DNA of 64,000 bases, from contig PTKH01000004.1 in the NCBI GenBank assembly GCA_002937655.1, forward strand, positions 25,093 to 89,092, written 5' to 3'. How positions within the stretch are numbered: position 1 is the first letter of the stretch; every line of letters begins with the position of its first letter. The notes under the pieces were generated by a model, which saw only the letters and a program-made list of their open reading frames with translations, did not search any database and was not told where the DNA came from. A program made the position numbers and the translations under genes. Of the stretch, positions 53,676-64,000 are shown one piece after another. Source of the stretch: Alphaproteobacteria bacterium MarineAlpha9_Bin3 (GTDB lineage: Bacteria > Pseudomonadota > Alphaproteobacteria > TMED109).

Positions 53676-54164
53676 TTACCTAAATTGTTTATCTTTTTGA
53701 ATATTGTTAGATAGAACTGACTCCCATCTATCTCCATTCTCTAAAAGTTTTTCTTTATCATAAAAAAGTTCTTCACGAGACTCTTTAGCAAATTCATAAT
53801 TAGGTCCTTGAACTATAGCATCTACGGGACAAGCTTCTTCACATAACCCACAATAAATACACTTAGTCATGTCTATATCATACCTAGTGGTTCTTCGACT
53901 ATCATCATCTCTTGGTTCAGATTCGATAGTAATTGCTAATGCAGGACAAACTGCTTCACATAATTTACATGCTATACATCTTTCTTCGCCATTTGGGTAT
54001 CTTCTTAAAGCATGTTCTCCTCTAAAACGAGGGCTTAATTTTCCTTTTTCATATGGGTAATTTATTGTAACTGGCTTTTTAAACATATACTTAAAAGTTA
54101 AAAACATACCTGATGCAAGTTCTCCAAGCATAATAAACCAAAAAGATCTAAATAATTTACCCAA
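53676..54164 (-). CDS. nuoI: NADH-quinone oxidoreductase subunit I (2x 4Fe-4S)
   Basis: [21 protein letters not shown] and [25 protein letters not shown]. Confidence 0.97.
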   Translation of the reverse strand: MGKLFRSFWFIMLGELASGMFLTFKYMFKKPVTINYPYEKGKLSPRFRGEHALRRYPNGEERCIACKLCEAVCPALAITIESEPRDDDSRRTTRYDIDMTKCIYCGLCEEACPVDAIVQGPNYEFAKESREELFYDKEKLLENGDRWESVLSNNIQKDKQFR

Positions 54165-54175
54165 TTCTGCGCTCC

Positions 54176-55195
54176 TTAAACACTCGATGGCAATAAGTCA
54201 AAAATAATTAAAAATCCTGAAGTTAATACAACCCATAATAGTGAAAAAGGTAAAAATACCTTCCAACCAATTCTCATTAATTGGTCATACCTAAACCGAG
54301 GAAAAGTTGCTCTAACCCATAAAAAAGTAAATAACATTAAAGATGTTTTTCCTGCAAACCATATAAAACCAGGAATTTGATTTAATATGGCAATATCAAA
54401 TGGAGGAAGCCACCCACCAAAAAATAAAATAGTAGCCATTCCACTCATCATTATCATAGCTGCATATTCACCTAAAAAAAACATGGCAAATAGCATTGAT
54501 GAATATTCAGTAAAATATCCACCAACTAAAGATGACTCATCTTCAGGCAGATCAAATGGAGCTCTATTAGTTTCTGCTAAAGCTGATATAAAAAAAACTA
54601 TAAACATAGGAAATAAAGGAAATACATACCAGACTGATTTTTGAGCATAAACAATTTCGCTTAAGTTAAGTGAACCAACACATACTAAAACTGTAACTAT
54701 AACTAAACCTATAGATACTTCATAAGAAACCATTTGAGCTGCTGACCTTAAAGCACCCATAAATGCATATTTAGAATTACTTGCCCATCCAGCCATAATA
54801 ATGCCATAAACAGATAAAGAAGAAATAGCAAACAAATATAAAACACCTACATTTATATTTGAAATTACCCATCCATCTGCTATTGGAATAACTGCCCATG
54901 CAGCTATAGAAAGAGAAAATGCAACCATAGGCGCTAATAAAAAAATAATTTTATTAGATACAGTAGGGAATATGGTTTCCTTAGAAAATAACTTTAATCC
55001 ATCCGCAAGAGGTTGTAAAAGTCCGAATGGACCAACAACATTAGGTCCTTTCCTTAATTGCACTGAAGCAATAACTTTTCTTTCTGCATACGTTAAAAAA
55101 GCAACAATAACCAATAATGGAACTACAAGACCAATAATTTTTAACATAATAAATATAAAAGCTAAAAAATTTTCATTATAAAAAATATCAAACAT
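54176..55195 (-). CDS. nuoH: NADH-quinone oxidoreductase subunit H
   Basis: [75 protein letters not shown]. Confidence 0.97.
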   Translation of the reverse strand: MFDIFYNENFLAFIFIMLKIIGLVVPLLVIVAFLTYAERKVIASVQLRKGPNVVGPFGLLQPLADGLKLFSKETIFPTVSNKIIFLLAPMVAFSLSIAAWAVIPIADGWVISNINVGVLYLFAISSLSVYGIIMAGWASNSKYAFMGALRSAAQMVSYEVSIGLVIVTVLVCVGSLNLSEIVYAQKSVWYVFPLFPMFIVFFISALAETNRAPFDLPEDESSLVGGYFTEYSSMLFAMFFLGEYAAMIMMSGMATILFFGGWLPPFDIAILNQIPGFIWFAGKTSLMLFTFLWVRATFPRFRYDQLMRIGWKVFLPFSLLWVVLTSGFLIIFDLLPSSV

Positions 55196-57270
55196 TATAT
55201 ACCTAATTTATTTTTTGCAATTGAACATTTTGCCATAGTTTCAGATGAACGGGAAATTGGGCAAGTCATGAAATAATTTATTTCTAAGGGTTTTATTTCA
55301 GATTTATTAAGCCTAATTTTAGTGTCTCCAATATCACAGACCTCTGATTTAATAACAGAATTTTCTGCTATAAAAGTTTTATTTATTCTTTCAAATCTAT
55401 TTCTTAGTTGTTCAATATTATTATAAGGTAACGTTTTTCCAATATACTCTGAGAAAGCTCTTATTATTTTCCAGTCTTCCTTAGCATTTCCAGGTGGAGG
55501 AACAGCAGCATAGGTTCTTTGAACCCTTCCTTCAGTATTAATATATGTTGCATTTTTTTCAGTATAAGCAGAACCAGGTAAAATTAAATCAGCAAATTCA
55601 GCCCCTTTATCACCATGATGACCTTGATAAATGACAAATGACTCAGATTGTTTTTCTGTTATTTCTTCATCGTATCCTAATAACCAGACTAACTTGATCT
55701 GTTTTGTTTTCATTCCTTCTATAATGCCTTTTGTATCAAAACCATTTTTACCAGGAACAAATCCTGCTTCTAAAGCTCCTACTCTATTTGCTTCCGTATG
55801 AAGAACTCCTATTCCATTCCAATCATCAGTATAGTTATTATATTTTTTTGCGATCTCTCGAATTCTTCCTAATATACCTGCACCATCTTTTCTATTTAAT
55901 ACAGATTCTCCTATTAAAAACAATGTTTTATAAGAATTATCTAATATTTTATTATAATTATGTTTACCTTTAAATATTTTATCAATAATGTCAGCATCAT
56001 TTCCTAATTCATTTATAGGGTAACTTGATTGATCGCCTCCACCTATTCTAGCAATTTGTATATTATTTTCTAGCCATGCTTTTCTTATTCGAGCATCTAA
56101 TAATGCAGCCTCATATCTTGGCTGACTTCCTATGATTAATAAATTATCTATTTCTTCTATACCTGAAATTTTTGGATTAAATAACCATCCACTTCTTTCT
56201 TTTTTATTAATTGGTAATTTAGATAATATTGGCCTACTATCAATATTTACTACGTTTAAAGAGTCCATAACATCTTTTAAGGCTACTATAGACTCTAAAC
56301 AAGCTTGTCCACCCACAATTGAAGCCATTTCATTTGGATTTAAACTATTCATAACTTTAGTCATTATTTGAAATGCTTCTTCCCATGAGCAAGGTTCTAA
56401 TTTTCCCTTGGAATTTCTTTTATAAGGGATATCTAGTCTTTGATTCAGCAAACCATCAATAGCAAATCTTGACTTATCGGCAAGCCACTCTTCATTTATA
56501 TCTTCATTTAACCTTGGAAGTACCCTTAATACTTGGCCATTCTTAGATCCTATTTGAATAGATGAACCTAGGGCGTCTAAGGTATCAATACTATTAGTTT
56601 TAGATAGCTCCCAAGGTCTTGCTTTAAATGCGTAGGGAGCTGATGTAAGAGCACCAACAGGACATAAGTCTATAATATTGCCAGATAACTCACCCCCAAG
56701 ACCAGAAGGAGAATTTGTAATAATTTCCATATCTTCTCCTCTACCAATAGCTCCCAACTCATGAACTCCTGCCACCTCATCCATAAAACGTACACACCTA
56801 GTACAGTGAATACACCTTGTCATAGTAGTTTTAATTAAAGGGCCAAATGGTTTATTATCTACAGATCTTTTACTTTCTTCATATCTAGTATTACCCCTTC
56901 CATAGAATAAAGCTTGGTCCTGTAAATCACACTCTCCTCCTTGATCACATATGGGACAATCTAAGGGATGATTTATTAATAGAAATTCCATAACTCCTTC
57001 TCTAGCAGCTTTTACAGAATCAGAATTAGTTACCACTTTCATACCCTCAGATGCTGGCATTGCACAACTTGCAATAGGTTTTGGAGATCCCTCTAATGCA
57101 ACTAAGCACATTCTACAATTACCAGCTATTGATAACCTTTCATGAAAACAAAAGCGAGGAATTTCAGCGCCTGTTTTTTCACAAGCTTGCATAACAGTAG
57201 AACCTTCTTCAACTTCAATTTCTTTTTCATCTACAAAAAGTTTTACCATCATTAAATACCTATTCAGCAA
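55195..57270 (-). CDS. nuoG: NADH-quinone oxidoreductase subunit G
   Basis: Ferredoxin-like N-terminus [64 protein letters not shown]. Confidence 0.96.
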   Translation of the reverse strand: MLNRYLMMVKLFVDEKEIEVEEGSTVMQACEKTGAEIPRFCFHERLSIAGNCRMCLVALEGSPKPIASCAMPASEGMKVVTNSDSVKAAREGVMEFLLINHPLDCPICDQGGECDLQDQALFYGRGNTRYEESKRSVDNKPFGPLIKTTMTRCIHCTRCVRFMDEVAGVHELGAIGRGEDMEIITNSPSGLGGELSGNIIDLCPVGALTSAPYAFKARPWELSKTNSIDTLDALGSSIQIGSKNGQVLRVLPRLNEDINEEWLADKSRFAIDGLLNQRLDIPYKRNSKGKLEPCSWEEAFQIMTKVMNSLNPNEMASIVGGQACLESIVALKDVMDSLNVVNIDSRPILSKLPINKKERSGWLFNPKISGIEEIDNLLIIGSQPRYEAALLDARIRKAWLENNIQIARIGGGDQSSYPINELGNDADIIDKIFKGKHNYNKILDNSYKTLFLIGESVLNRKDGAGILGRIREIAKKYNNYTDDWNGIGVLHTEANRVGALEAGFVPGKNGFDTKGIIEGMKTKQIKLVWLLGYDEEITEKQSESFVIYQGHHGDKGAEFADLILPGSAYTEKNATYINTEGRVQRTYAAVPPPGNAKEDWKIIRAFSEYIGKTLPYNNIEQLRNRFERINKTFIAENSVIKSEVCDIGDTKIRLNKSEIKPLEINYFMTCPISRSSETMAKCSIAKNKLGI

Positions 57271-58540
57271 CCTTTAAAACTTTATAATTATTAATTCTAT
57301 TTTCAATTTCATGTCTAAAATGTTTTATTAAGCCTTGAACTGGCCAAGCCGCTGCATCTCCTAGAGCGCATATAGTATGCCCTTCAATTTGATCACAAAC
57401 ATTTTTTAATATGTCAATATCTTTAATATTGGCATTACCGTGTATTAATTTTTCCATGGAACGCATTACCCATCCAGTCCCTTCTCTGCATGGAGTACAC
57501 TGACCACAAGACTCGTGTTTATAAAATTTTGACAACCTCCATATTGCCTTAATTATGTCTGTAGATTTATCCATTACTATTACCCCGGCTGTTCCCAAAC
57601 CTGTACCAACATTTTTTAAAGAATCAAAATCCATTACTACATCTTCGCATATCGAAGCCGGTATAAGAGGAGTTGATGAACCTCCTGGAATAACAGCTAA
57701 TAAATTATCCCAACCTCCATTAACACCGCCAGCATGAACTTCTAAAAGTTCTTTTAATGTTATACCCATTTCCTCCTCCACAACACATGGAGAATTTACA
57801 TGACCGGATATACAAAATAATTTTGTACCTGTGTTGTTTTTATTACCTATAGAAGAAAACCAATCTGCTCCTCTTCTTAAAATTGTGGGAACAACAGCAA
57901 CAGTTTCAACATTTGATACAGTTGTAGGACAACCATATAAACCAGCATTTGCAGGAAAAGGCGGTTTTAATCTTGGTTGCCCCTTCTTTCCTTCAAGACT
58001 TTCTAAAAGAGCAGTTTCTTCTCCACAAATGTAGGCCCCTGCTCCTCTATGTAGAGTAATATCAAATGAATATCCAGTTTTACACGCGTCCTTTCCTAAA
58101 TATCCTTTATCATAAGCCTCGTTTATAGCTTTTTCTAATGCCTTAGCCTCTTGAACAAACTCACCTCTAATATAAATAAAACCATGGTTAGATTGCATTG
58201 CATAGCCTGCTAAAAATATTCCCTCTATTAATTTATGGGGCTCATTTCTCATAATTTCTCGATCTTTACAGGTTCCAGGTTCACTTTCATCTGCGTTAAT
58301 TACAATATAGTGAGGTTTATTTTTTTCTTTCGGCATAAACGACCATTTCAATCCTGTAGGAAAACCTGCTCCACCTCTTCCTCGGAGTTCTGAAGATTTT
58401 ACTTCATTGATTATCCATTCTGCTCCCTTATTAATTAGAGATTTTGTATTACTCCAATCCCCTCTTTTAGTACAGCTATCAATATCACTTAAGTTAAAAC
58501 CATGAATATTATCGAATATGATATTTTTTTTTGAAATCAT
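57260..58540 (-). CDS. nuoF: NADH-quinone oxidoreductase subunit F
   Basis: [66 protein letters not shown]. Confidence 0.97.
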   Translation of the reverse strand: MISKKNIIFDNIHGFNLSDIDSCTKRGDWSNTKSLINKGAEWIINEVKSSELRGRGGAGFPTGLKWSFMPKEKNKPHYIVINADESEPGTCKDREIMRNEPHKLIEGIFLAGYAMQSNHGFIYIRGEFVQEAKALEKAINEAYDKGYLGKDACKTGYSFDITLHRGAGAYICGEETALLESLEGKKGQPRLKPPFPANAGLYGCPTTVSNVETVAVVPTILRRGADWFSSIGNKNNTGTKLFCISGHVNSPCVVEEEMGITLKELLEVHAGGVNGGWDNLLAVIPGGSSTPLIPASICEDVVMDFDSLKNVGTGLGTAGVIVMDKSTDIIKAIWRLSKFYKHESCGQCTPCREGTGWVMRSMEKLIHGNANIKDIDILKNVCDQIEGHTICALGDAAAWPVQGLIKHFRHEIENRINNYKVLKVAE

Positions 58541-59136
58541 TTTAGTTTAGCCTTTATATTAATTGGTTCTGACCCCAATCTTTTTGATTGAGGACCAGGT
58601 TTAGGTTTATTTCCCTTTTGAAGGTCTTCAATTATTTTAAGCATTGAATCTTTATTTAAATCTTCGTAAAAATCATCATTTATTTGAACCATAGGAGCAT
58701 TTGAACAAGCACCCAGACATTCTACTTCCAATAAGGTAAAATTATTATCTTTAGAAGTTTCTCCAAAATCTATACCTAACTTATTTTTACAAGTACTTAC
58801 AATATCGTCACTTCCTCTAAGCCAACATGGGGTCGTAGTACATACCTGTAGAAGATTTTTTCCAACCGGCTCTAAATTAAACATAGTATAAAACGTAGCA
58901 ACTTCTAATACCTTAATTAAAGGAACAGAAAGTATGTCAGATATACATTTCATTGCAGCGGTGGGTACCCAATTATCATGCTGTCTCTGAGCTAAATCCA
59001 ATAATGGTAGAAGAGCACTTGCTTTTTTTTCCTTGGGATAATTAGATAATATTTTATCAATTTTTTTGGTATTAATTTTATTAAAAATAAAATTTTTAGG
59101 TTGCAAATCATCTACTGCTGGTCTCCTTATACTCAT
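58537..59136 (-). CDS. nuoE: NADH-quinone oxidoreductase subunit E (2Fe-2S)
   Basis: [35 protein letters not shown]. Confidence 0.96.
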   Translation of the reverse strand: MSIRRPAVDDLQPKNFIFNKINTKKIDKILSNYPKEKKASALLPLLDLAQRQHDNWVPTAAMKCISDILSVPLIKVLEVATFYTMFNLEPVGKNLLQVCTTTPCWLRGSDDIVSTCKNKLGIDFGETSKDNNFTLLEVECLGACSNAPMVQINDDFYEDLNKDSMLKIIEDLQKGNKPKPGPQSKRLGSEPINIKAKLK

Positions 59137-60311
59137 CTATCTATTTCTCCAAAAACAACATCTAATGTTGCAATACAGGCTACTAAATCTGCCAACATGT
59201 GCCCTTTTGTCATAAAATCTAAACCTTGAAGGTGAGGAAATCCAGGAGCTCTTATTTTACATCTATAAGGCTTACTAGAGCCATCTGATACCAAAAATAC
59301 GCCAAATTCTCCCTTAGGAGCTTCTACAGCTGTATATACTTCACCAGCAGGAACTCTTACTCCCTCAGTAAATAATTTAAAATGATTGATTAAAGCCTCC
59401 ATAGATTCCTTCATATCATCTCTCTTTGGGGGGTATAATCGAGAGTCTCGAACAATTACATCTCCATTAGGCATATTATCTAAAACTTGACGAATAATTT
59501 TTGAACTTTGTTTCATTTCTTCAACTCTTAAAAGGTATCTGTCATAGCAATCACCATTTTTTCCAATTGGTATATCAAAGTCCATTTGATCATAAACAGC
59601 ATAAGGTTGAGATTTTCTTAAATCCCAAGCAATTCCCGAACCTCTTAACATAGGACCTGAAAATCCCCAGCTTAATGCTTCCTCTGGACTAACAACACCA
59701 ACATCTACAGTTCTTTGTTTAAAAATTCTATTATCAGATAATAAAGTTTCAATATCATCGACAATTTTACCAAATCCAGCTAACCACTCTTCTATCTCCT
59801 CAATCAAATTTAGAGGTAAGTCCTGGTGAACCCCTCCTACTCGGTAATATGCTGCATGAAGCCTAGAACCAGAAACCTGTTCATAAAAACCCATTAATTT
59901 TTCCCTCTCCTCAAAAAGCCACAAGAAAGGTGTTGTGGCTCCTAAATCTAATCCCTGAGCAGCAATTTGGAGTGAGTGGTTTAAAATTCTAGTAATTTCA
60001 TCAAATAAAACTCTTATATGAAGAGCTCTTTTTGGAACTTCTAGTTTTAATAACTTTTCAGCAGACAAAACAAAAGCATGCTCCTGACACATTGGAGACA
60101 CATAATCTAATCTGTCAAAATAAGGAATTGCTTGCATATATGTTTTATTTTCTATCAGTTTTTCGGTACCCCTATGCAAAAGACCAATATGAGGATCCGT
60201 TCTTTCTACTACTTCACCGTCCATTTCCAAAACTAGGCGTAAGACTCCATGAGCAGCTGGATGCTGAGGTCCAAAATTCAAAGTCATATTTTTTAACTCA
60301 ACGTCTGACAT
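59133..60311 (-). CDS. nuoD: NADH-quinone oxidoreductase subunit D
   Basis: [39 protein letters not shown]-terminal FGEIDR. Confidence 0.97.
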   Translation of the reverse strand: MSDVELKNMTLNFGPQHPAAHGVLRLVLEMDGEVVERTDPHIGLLHRGTEKLIENKTYMQAIPYFDRLDYVSPMCQEHAFVLSAEKLLKLEVPKRALHIRVLFDEITRILNHSLQIAAQGLDLGATTPFLWLFEEREKLMGFYEQVSGSRLHAAYYRVGGVHQDLPLNLIEEIEEWLAGFGKIVDDIETLLSDNRIFKQRTVDVGVVSPEEALSWGFSGPMLRGSGIAWDLRKSQPYAVYDQMDFDIPIGKNGDCYDRYLLRVEEMKQSSKIIRQVLDNMPNGDVIVRDSRLYPPKRDDMKESMEALINHFKLFTEGVRVPAGEVYTAVEAPKGEFGVFLVSDGSSKPYRCKIRAPGFPHLQGLDFMTKGHMLADLVACIATLDVVFGEIDR

Positions 60312-60937
60312 TATTTATTTTCCATATTTTTCTTTTGATCTTGATATTCAGGCCCTTCCCACGGACTTTCAAAATCAAATTTTCTAAAATCTTGAACAAG
60401 ATTAACTTTTTCATTAACAACTTTTTTTTCTGAGTCATCATATTTTACTTGAATAAAACCTGACAAAGGAAAGTCTTTTCTTAGGGGATGCCCTTGAAAA
60501 CCATAATCTGTAAGAATACGCCTTAAATCTGGGTGATCTGTAAATATTACCCCAAACATGTCCCATATTTCTCTTTCATACCAATTTGCTGCATCATATA
60601 AAGTAACTAGAGATGGAACAGTTTCGTCATCAGTAACAGACAACTTTACTCTGATCCTTTGATTTAAGCTGACACTTAATAGATGATAAACTATTTCAAA
60701 CCTATCAATTCTGTCCGGATAATCTACACCACAAATATCAACTAGCTGTTTGAATTGAAAATCTTTATCATCTCTCAAAAAATTTAGTACTTTAATTAAA
60801 ATAGGTTTATTTAATGTGACAGTTAATTCATCATTATTATATGTAGTTTGTAAACTTCTTGCACCAAATCTATCAGATAACTTTTTCTCAATTTCTAGAT
60901 GCCTTTTTTTATACTCTTCTTGATATGTTTTTACCAA
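60311..60937 (-). CDS. nuoC: NADH-quinone oxidoreductase subunit C; proposed TTG start at 60937
   Basis: [48 protein letters not shown] at 60935-60937 is preceded by TTTAGGAGTTTAAAAAT and lies just after the nuoB stop. Confidence 0.9.
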   Translation of the reverse strand: MVKTYQEEYKKRHLEIEKKLSDRFGARSLQTTYNNDELTVTLNKPILIKVLNFLRDDKDFQFKQLVDICGVDYPDRIDRFEIVYHLLSVSLNQRIRVKLSVTDDETVPSLVTLYDAANWYEREIWDMFGVIFTDHPDLRRILTDYGFQGHPLRKDFPLSGFIQVKYDDSEKKVVNEKVNLVQDFRKFDFESPWEGPEYQDQKKNMENK

Positions 60938-60942
60938 AATTT

Positions 60943-61473
60943 TTAAACTCCTAAAGAATTTTGTCGAGTAATTTTCTTCTGTAACTGAATAATTCCGTAT
61001 AACAAAGCTTCGGCCGTAGGTGGACAACCAGGAACGTAAACATCTACAGGTACTATGCGATCACATCCTCTAACAACTGAGTATGAGTAATGATAATAGC
61101 CACCTCCATTAGCACAGCTACCCATAGAAATAACCCATCTTGGTTCCGGCATTTGATCATAAACTTTTCTTAACGCAGGAGCCATTTTATTAGTTAATGT
61201 TCCTGCAACAATCATTACATCAGATTGCCTCGGACTAGGTCTAAATACTAAACCAAAACGATCTAAATCATATCTGCTTGCTCCTGCATGCATCATTTCT
61301 ACAGCACAACATGCTAACCCAAATGACATAGGCCATAGTGAACCCGTCCTAGCCCATGTAAACAACCTATCAATCCTGGCTACAACAAAACCTTTATTTC
61401 TTACATCTGTAGCTGCGGCTTCAAATGCAGCTTTACCTATGATAAGATCTTCATTTTTTTGATTTAATCCCAT
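60943..61473 (-). CDS. nuoB: NADH-quinone oxidoreductase subunit B
   Basis: [48 protein letters not shown] at 61473 ([10 protein letters not shown]) overlaps the nuoA stop and follows AAAAAAGG. Confidence 0.96.
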   Translation of the reverse strand: MGLNQKNEDLIIGKAAFEAAATDVRNKGFVVARIDRLFTWARTGSLWPMSFGLACCAVEMMHAGASRYDLDRFGLVFRPSPRQSDVMIVAGTLTNKMAPALRKVYDQMPEPRWVISMGSCANGGGYYHYSYSVVRGCDRIVPVDVYVPGCPPTAEALLYGIIQLQKKITRQNSLGV

Positions 61474-61829
61474 TCTAAGGCACCTTTTTTCCACTCATAA
61501 ATGAAGCCTATTGTTAATAAAAATAAAAAAATCATCATGGAGATAAATCCAAATAATCCAATATCAGATAAAGCAACTGCCCATGGAAAAAGAAAGGCCA
61601 CCTCTAAATCAAAAATAATAAAAAGAATTGCTACTAAATAAAATCTAACGTCAAATTGAATTCTTGCATCTTCAAATGGTTCAAAACCACATTCATATGG
61701 AGATAATTTTTCAGAATCGGGTAACTGTTTACCTATAACCCAAGAAGAAAGAGCAAATAATAAAGACAGTCCTCCTGCAAACGCTATGAAGATCGCTATA
61801 GGAAGATACTCTATGTAGAGTGATGTCAT
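61464..61829 (-). CDS. nuoA: NADH-quinone oxidoreductase subunit A
   Basis: [45 protein letters not shown]; upstream AGAGGTAACTT ribosome-binding site. Confidence 0.97.
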   Translation of the reverse strand: MTSLYIEYLPIAIFIAFAGGLSLLFALSSWVIGKQLPDSEKLSPYECGFEPFEDARIQFDVRFYLVAILFIIFDLEVAFLFPWAVALSDIGLFGFISMMIFLFLLTIGFIYEWKKGALEWD

Positions 61830-62041
61830 AAGTTACCTCTATATAACATAATGAAATTTATATTAATAAAATATTTTTCATTTAATTAGCCCCTATGTAT
61901 ATCTAAAATGCAATAAAGACAATAAAATTACAGAAAAAAATAATAATAGTTTAAAGTTTTATGACCTTGAATTACGCTAATCTGTAAAAAATAAAAAAAA
62001 AATATTATTTAAATTATATTCTATTAGTGTATACTCCCATT

Positions 62042-62069
62042 TTGAAGCTTTAGATTAAAAAAATATATT
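62042..62069 (+). promoter_or_regulatory. Possible promoter TTGAAG-N16-TATATT upstream of the dehydratase gene
   Basis: Hexamers at 62042-62047 and 62064-62069; AT-rich context makes chance matches likely. Confidence 0.3.
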
Positions 62070-62122
62070 TAAATTAATATTTAATAAAAACAATTGTTTA
62101 TATAAAAAAATTAGGATTAATT

Positions 62123-63211
62123 ATGAATATTAAAAACGTTGAAATCCTGGCATATACTGTCCCTTTAAAAGAACCCGTAAAAGCATATGCTGCTGGTTTA
62201 ATGACAGGCTTTGGAATGGTTGTTGTTAAAATAACTGATGAAGATGGAAATACAGGACAAGGTTATACTTGTATGATGAGTAATCAAGAATTAGGAATAG
62301 CGAGAATCATTGAAGATATTTTTAAACCAATTTTAATAAATTCTGACTCTTCTAGGATTGAATATCTATGGGAGCAAATGTGGAGAAAAACTCATTATGT
62401 GGGTAGAGGTGGTCCTGTAAGTTTTGCAATTGCCGCAGTAGATGCTGCATTATGGGATTTATTAGGACAAAGATTAGAACAACCTTTATGGAGAATACTA
62501 GGAGGCTATTCCCCTAAAGTTAAAGTTTATGCTGGAAATATAGACTTAAATTTTCCTATAAGTAAAATTTTAGAAAACTCTTCTAAAAATATTGAAGATG
62601 GTTTCAAAGCTATAAAAATGCGATTAGGAAGAGAAAGCCTAAAAGAGGATATTAAAAGAGTTGAAGCTGTTAGAACTCATATTGGTGATGATATAGAATT
62701 AATGGCTGACGCAAATGAAGCATGGAGAGTAGATCAAGCCCTTAAAGCATCAAATGAACTTAGTAATTTTGATCTTACTTGGCTAGAAGAACCCATAACA
62801 CCTGATGATTATCAAGGTTATTCATATTTAAGGAATCATGGTAAAACTCCATTAGCATCCGGTGAAAACTTACATACATTGAGGGAATTTCAATTATTAA
62901 TGAGTTTTAATGGTGTTGATTTTCCTGAACCTGATTACACTACATGTGGAGGTTTTACGCCTTTGATGAAAATAGCAAAACTTGCAGAAGCATATAATTT
63001 ACCCATTATTACTCATGGAGCACATGACACTCATATACAATTACTTGCTGCCTGCCCTAATGCTGCTTATATGGAAGTTCATGCTTTTGGTATAGAGGAT
63101 TATATATCTAACCCTCTAAAAATGGAGAATGGTTATGGTATTGCATCCGATCTGCCTGGTATCGGCTTTGAATTTAATTTTGATAAATTAAAACAATATA
63201 AAACTAATTAG
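62123..63211 (+). CDS. Mandelate racemase/muconate lactonizing enzyme family protein (enolase superfamily, probable acid-sugar dehydratase or racemase)
   Basis: AVDAALWDLLGQRLEQPLWRILGG; KAIKMRLG; ELMADANEAW; WLEEP; SGENL; EPDYTTCGGFTPLMKIAKLAEAYNLPIITHGAHD. Confidence 0.93.
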   Translation: MNIKNVEILAYTVPLKEPVKAYAAGLMTGFGMVVVKITDEDGNTGQGYTCMMSNQELGIARIIEDIFKPILINSDSSRIEYLWEQMWRKTHYVGRGGPVSFAIAAVDAALWDLLGQRLEQPLWRILGGYSPKVKVYAGNIDLNFPISKILENSSKNIEDGFKAIKMRLGRESLKEDIKRVEAVRTHIGDDIELMADANEAWRVDQALKASNELSNFDLTWLEEPITPDDYQGYSYLRNHGKTPLASGENLHTLREFQLLMSFNGVDFPEPDYTTCGGFTPLMKIAKLAEAYNLPIITHGAHDTHIQLLAACPNAAYMEVHAFGIEDYISNPLKMENGYGIASDLPGIGFEFNFDKLKQYKTN

Positions 63212-63221
63212 GAAAATAAAA

Positions 63222-63668
63222 GTGTTTAAAGAAGAATACATTAAAACTGCAAATGCTCCTAAAGACTTCAAAATTTATGAATCTCGTGATGGATTGTTTA
63301 GCGACAGAATAGGACCTTATTTTATTAAAGGACGTTATCCTGACATTACTATGGGAATCAGAATTTTAGATCACCACTCAAACTTGAATGGCGTATCTCA
63401 TGGCGGATTACTTATGGCCTTTGTAGATACAATAGGTGGCTATATTGCAGCAAAAGCAGGAGAAGGGCCAAGCGTTACAGCAAATTTTAATGCTAATTTT
63501 ATTCGACCTGCTCCTCTTGGATCATGGGTTGAAGGTACTGGAAAAGCACTTAAAGCTGGAAGAAAAGCAATATTTATAAGAGTGGAATTGACTTTAGAAA
63601 ATAAATTAATTTTTACAGCTGAAGGTATTTGGCAAAAAATAAATAAAGAGAAAGGAATAATTACATAA
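63222..63668 (+). CDS. PaaI/hotdog-fold thioesterase, GTG start
   Basis: HHSNLNGVSHGGLLMAFVDTIGGYIAAKAGEGPSVTANFNANFIRPAPLGSWVEGTGK. Confidence 0.9.
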   Translation: MFKEEYIKTANAPKDFKIYESRDGLFSDRIGPYFIKGRYPDITMGIRILDHHSNLNGVSHGGLLMAFVDTIGGYIAAKAGEGPSVTANFNANFIRPAPLGSWVEGTGKALKAGRKAIFIRVELTLENKLIFTAEGIWQKINKEKGIIT

Positions 63669-64000
63669 TGAAATTATTTTATACCGTAACCTCACCTATA
63701 GCTAGAAAATGCAGAATAATAGCTAGAGAACTTAATTTAATGGATAAAATTGAAGAAGTAATTACAACAACAAGATCTGATGACGCATTAATAATGAAAA
63801 ATAATCCAAATGGAATGGTTCCTACTCTCGAGACAGATGAAGGTTTTAATATAGTAGAGTCAATGGCAATCTGTAATTATTTAGAAAAGCAAAGTACTAA
63901 TAAAGAATTTATTCCTCAGGATGAAACGAAATATTGGCAAGTATATGCATTGGATTCAATAGCATCTCAAACTTTTGAATCAATTGTTTCTCGAGCAAGA
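63668..64000 (+). CDS. Glutathione S-transferase family protein, partial (C-terminus off the right edge)
   Basis: MKLFYTVTSPIARKCRIIARELNL...NPNGMVPTLETDEGFNIVESMAICNYLEKQ; ATG overlaps the thioesterase stop (TAATG). Confidence 0.9.
   Translation, partial: MKLFYTVTSPIARKCRIIARELNLMDKIEEVITTTRSDDALIMKNNPNGMVPTLETDEGFNIVESMAICNYLEKQSTNKEFIPQDETKYWQVYALDSIASQTFESIVSRAR

Noticed and set aside
60032-60433. 133-aa plus-strand ORF spanning the nuoD/nuoC junction
   Set aside because: Antisense to two certain genes; composition typical of a random ORF in AT-rich DNA.
60938-61027. Long nuoC ORF start inside nuoB
   Set aside because: Uses an in-gene TTG without a Shine-Dalgarno; a better start lies just after the nuoB stop.
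61830-62122. Possible small RNA or tRNA in the nuoA/dehydratase intergenic region
   Set aside because: No cloverleaf, no GC-rich stem and no clear terminator found by eye; mostly A/T runs.
1-64000. CRISPR arrays, transposons, prophage genes, toxin-antitoxin or defence systems
   Set aside because: No regularly spaced repeats, transposase-like ORFs or phage proteins were seen; almost every ORF of good coding quality is a recognisable housekeeping gene.

Overview
The window is an AT-rich, gene-dense stretch of chromosome with the gene order of a free-living, probably streamlined (possibly marine) alphaproteobacterium. Taxonomy is inferred from synteny and protein character only. Almost all of it is housekeeping. 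The minus strand carries lipA (partial)-lpd-pdhC-pdhB-pdhA-ftsB-eno-kdsA-pyrG-secG-tpiA. The plus strand carries ppiD/surA-like-trpEGDC-moaC-moeA-lexA-gltX-gltA. A ~39 kb block, all minus, runs nuoA-N-birA-coaX-rnj-mce-DUF1467-proS-lolC-lolD-dnaE-rpsB-tsf-pyrH-frr-uppS-cdsA-dxr-rseP-bamA-ompH-lpxD-fabZ-lpxA-lpxI-lpxB-gloA. At the right edge a plus-strand trio encodes an enolase-superfamily dehydratase/racemase, a hotdog thioesterase and a partial GST. I saw no tRNA, rRNA, CRISPR array, prophage or transposon. The most interesting observations are: (1) PdhA carries a ~100 aa N-terminal extension that reads as a Cro/YdaS-like helix-turn-helix plus linker; (2) a compact multi-helix leader lies directly upstream of rpsB, consistent with an S2 autoregulatory element; (3) a GTTT-N7-GTTC direct repeat in the lexA promoter matches the alphaproteobacterial SOS box; (4) the dehydratase-thioesterase-GST cassette is uncharacterised. 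No clearly new defence or mobile system was found.
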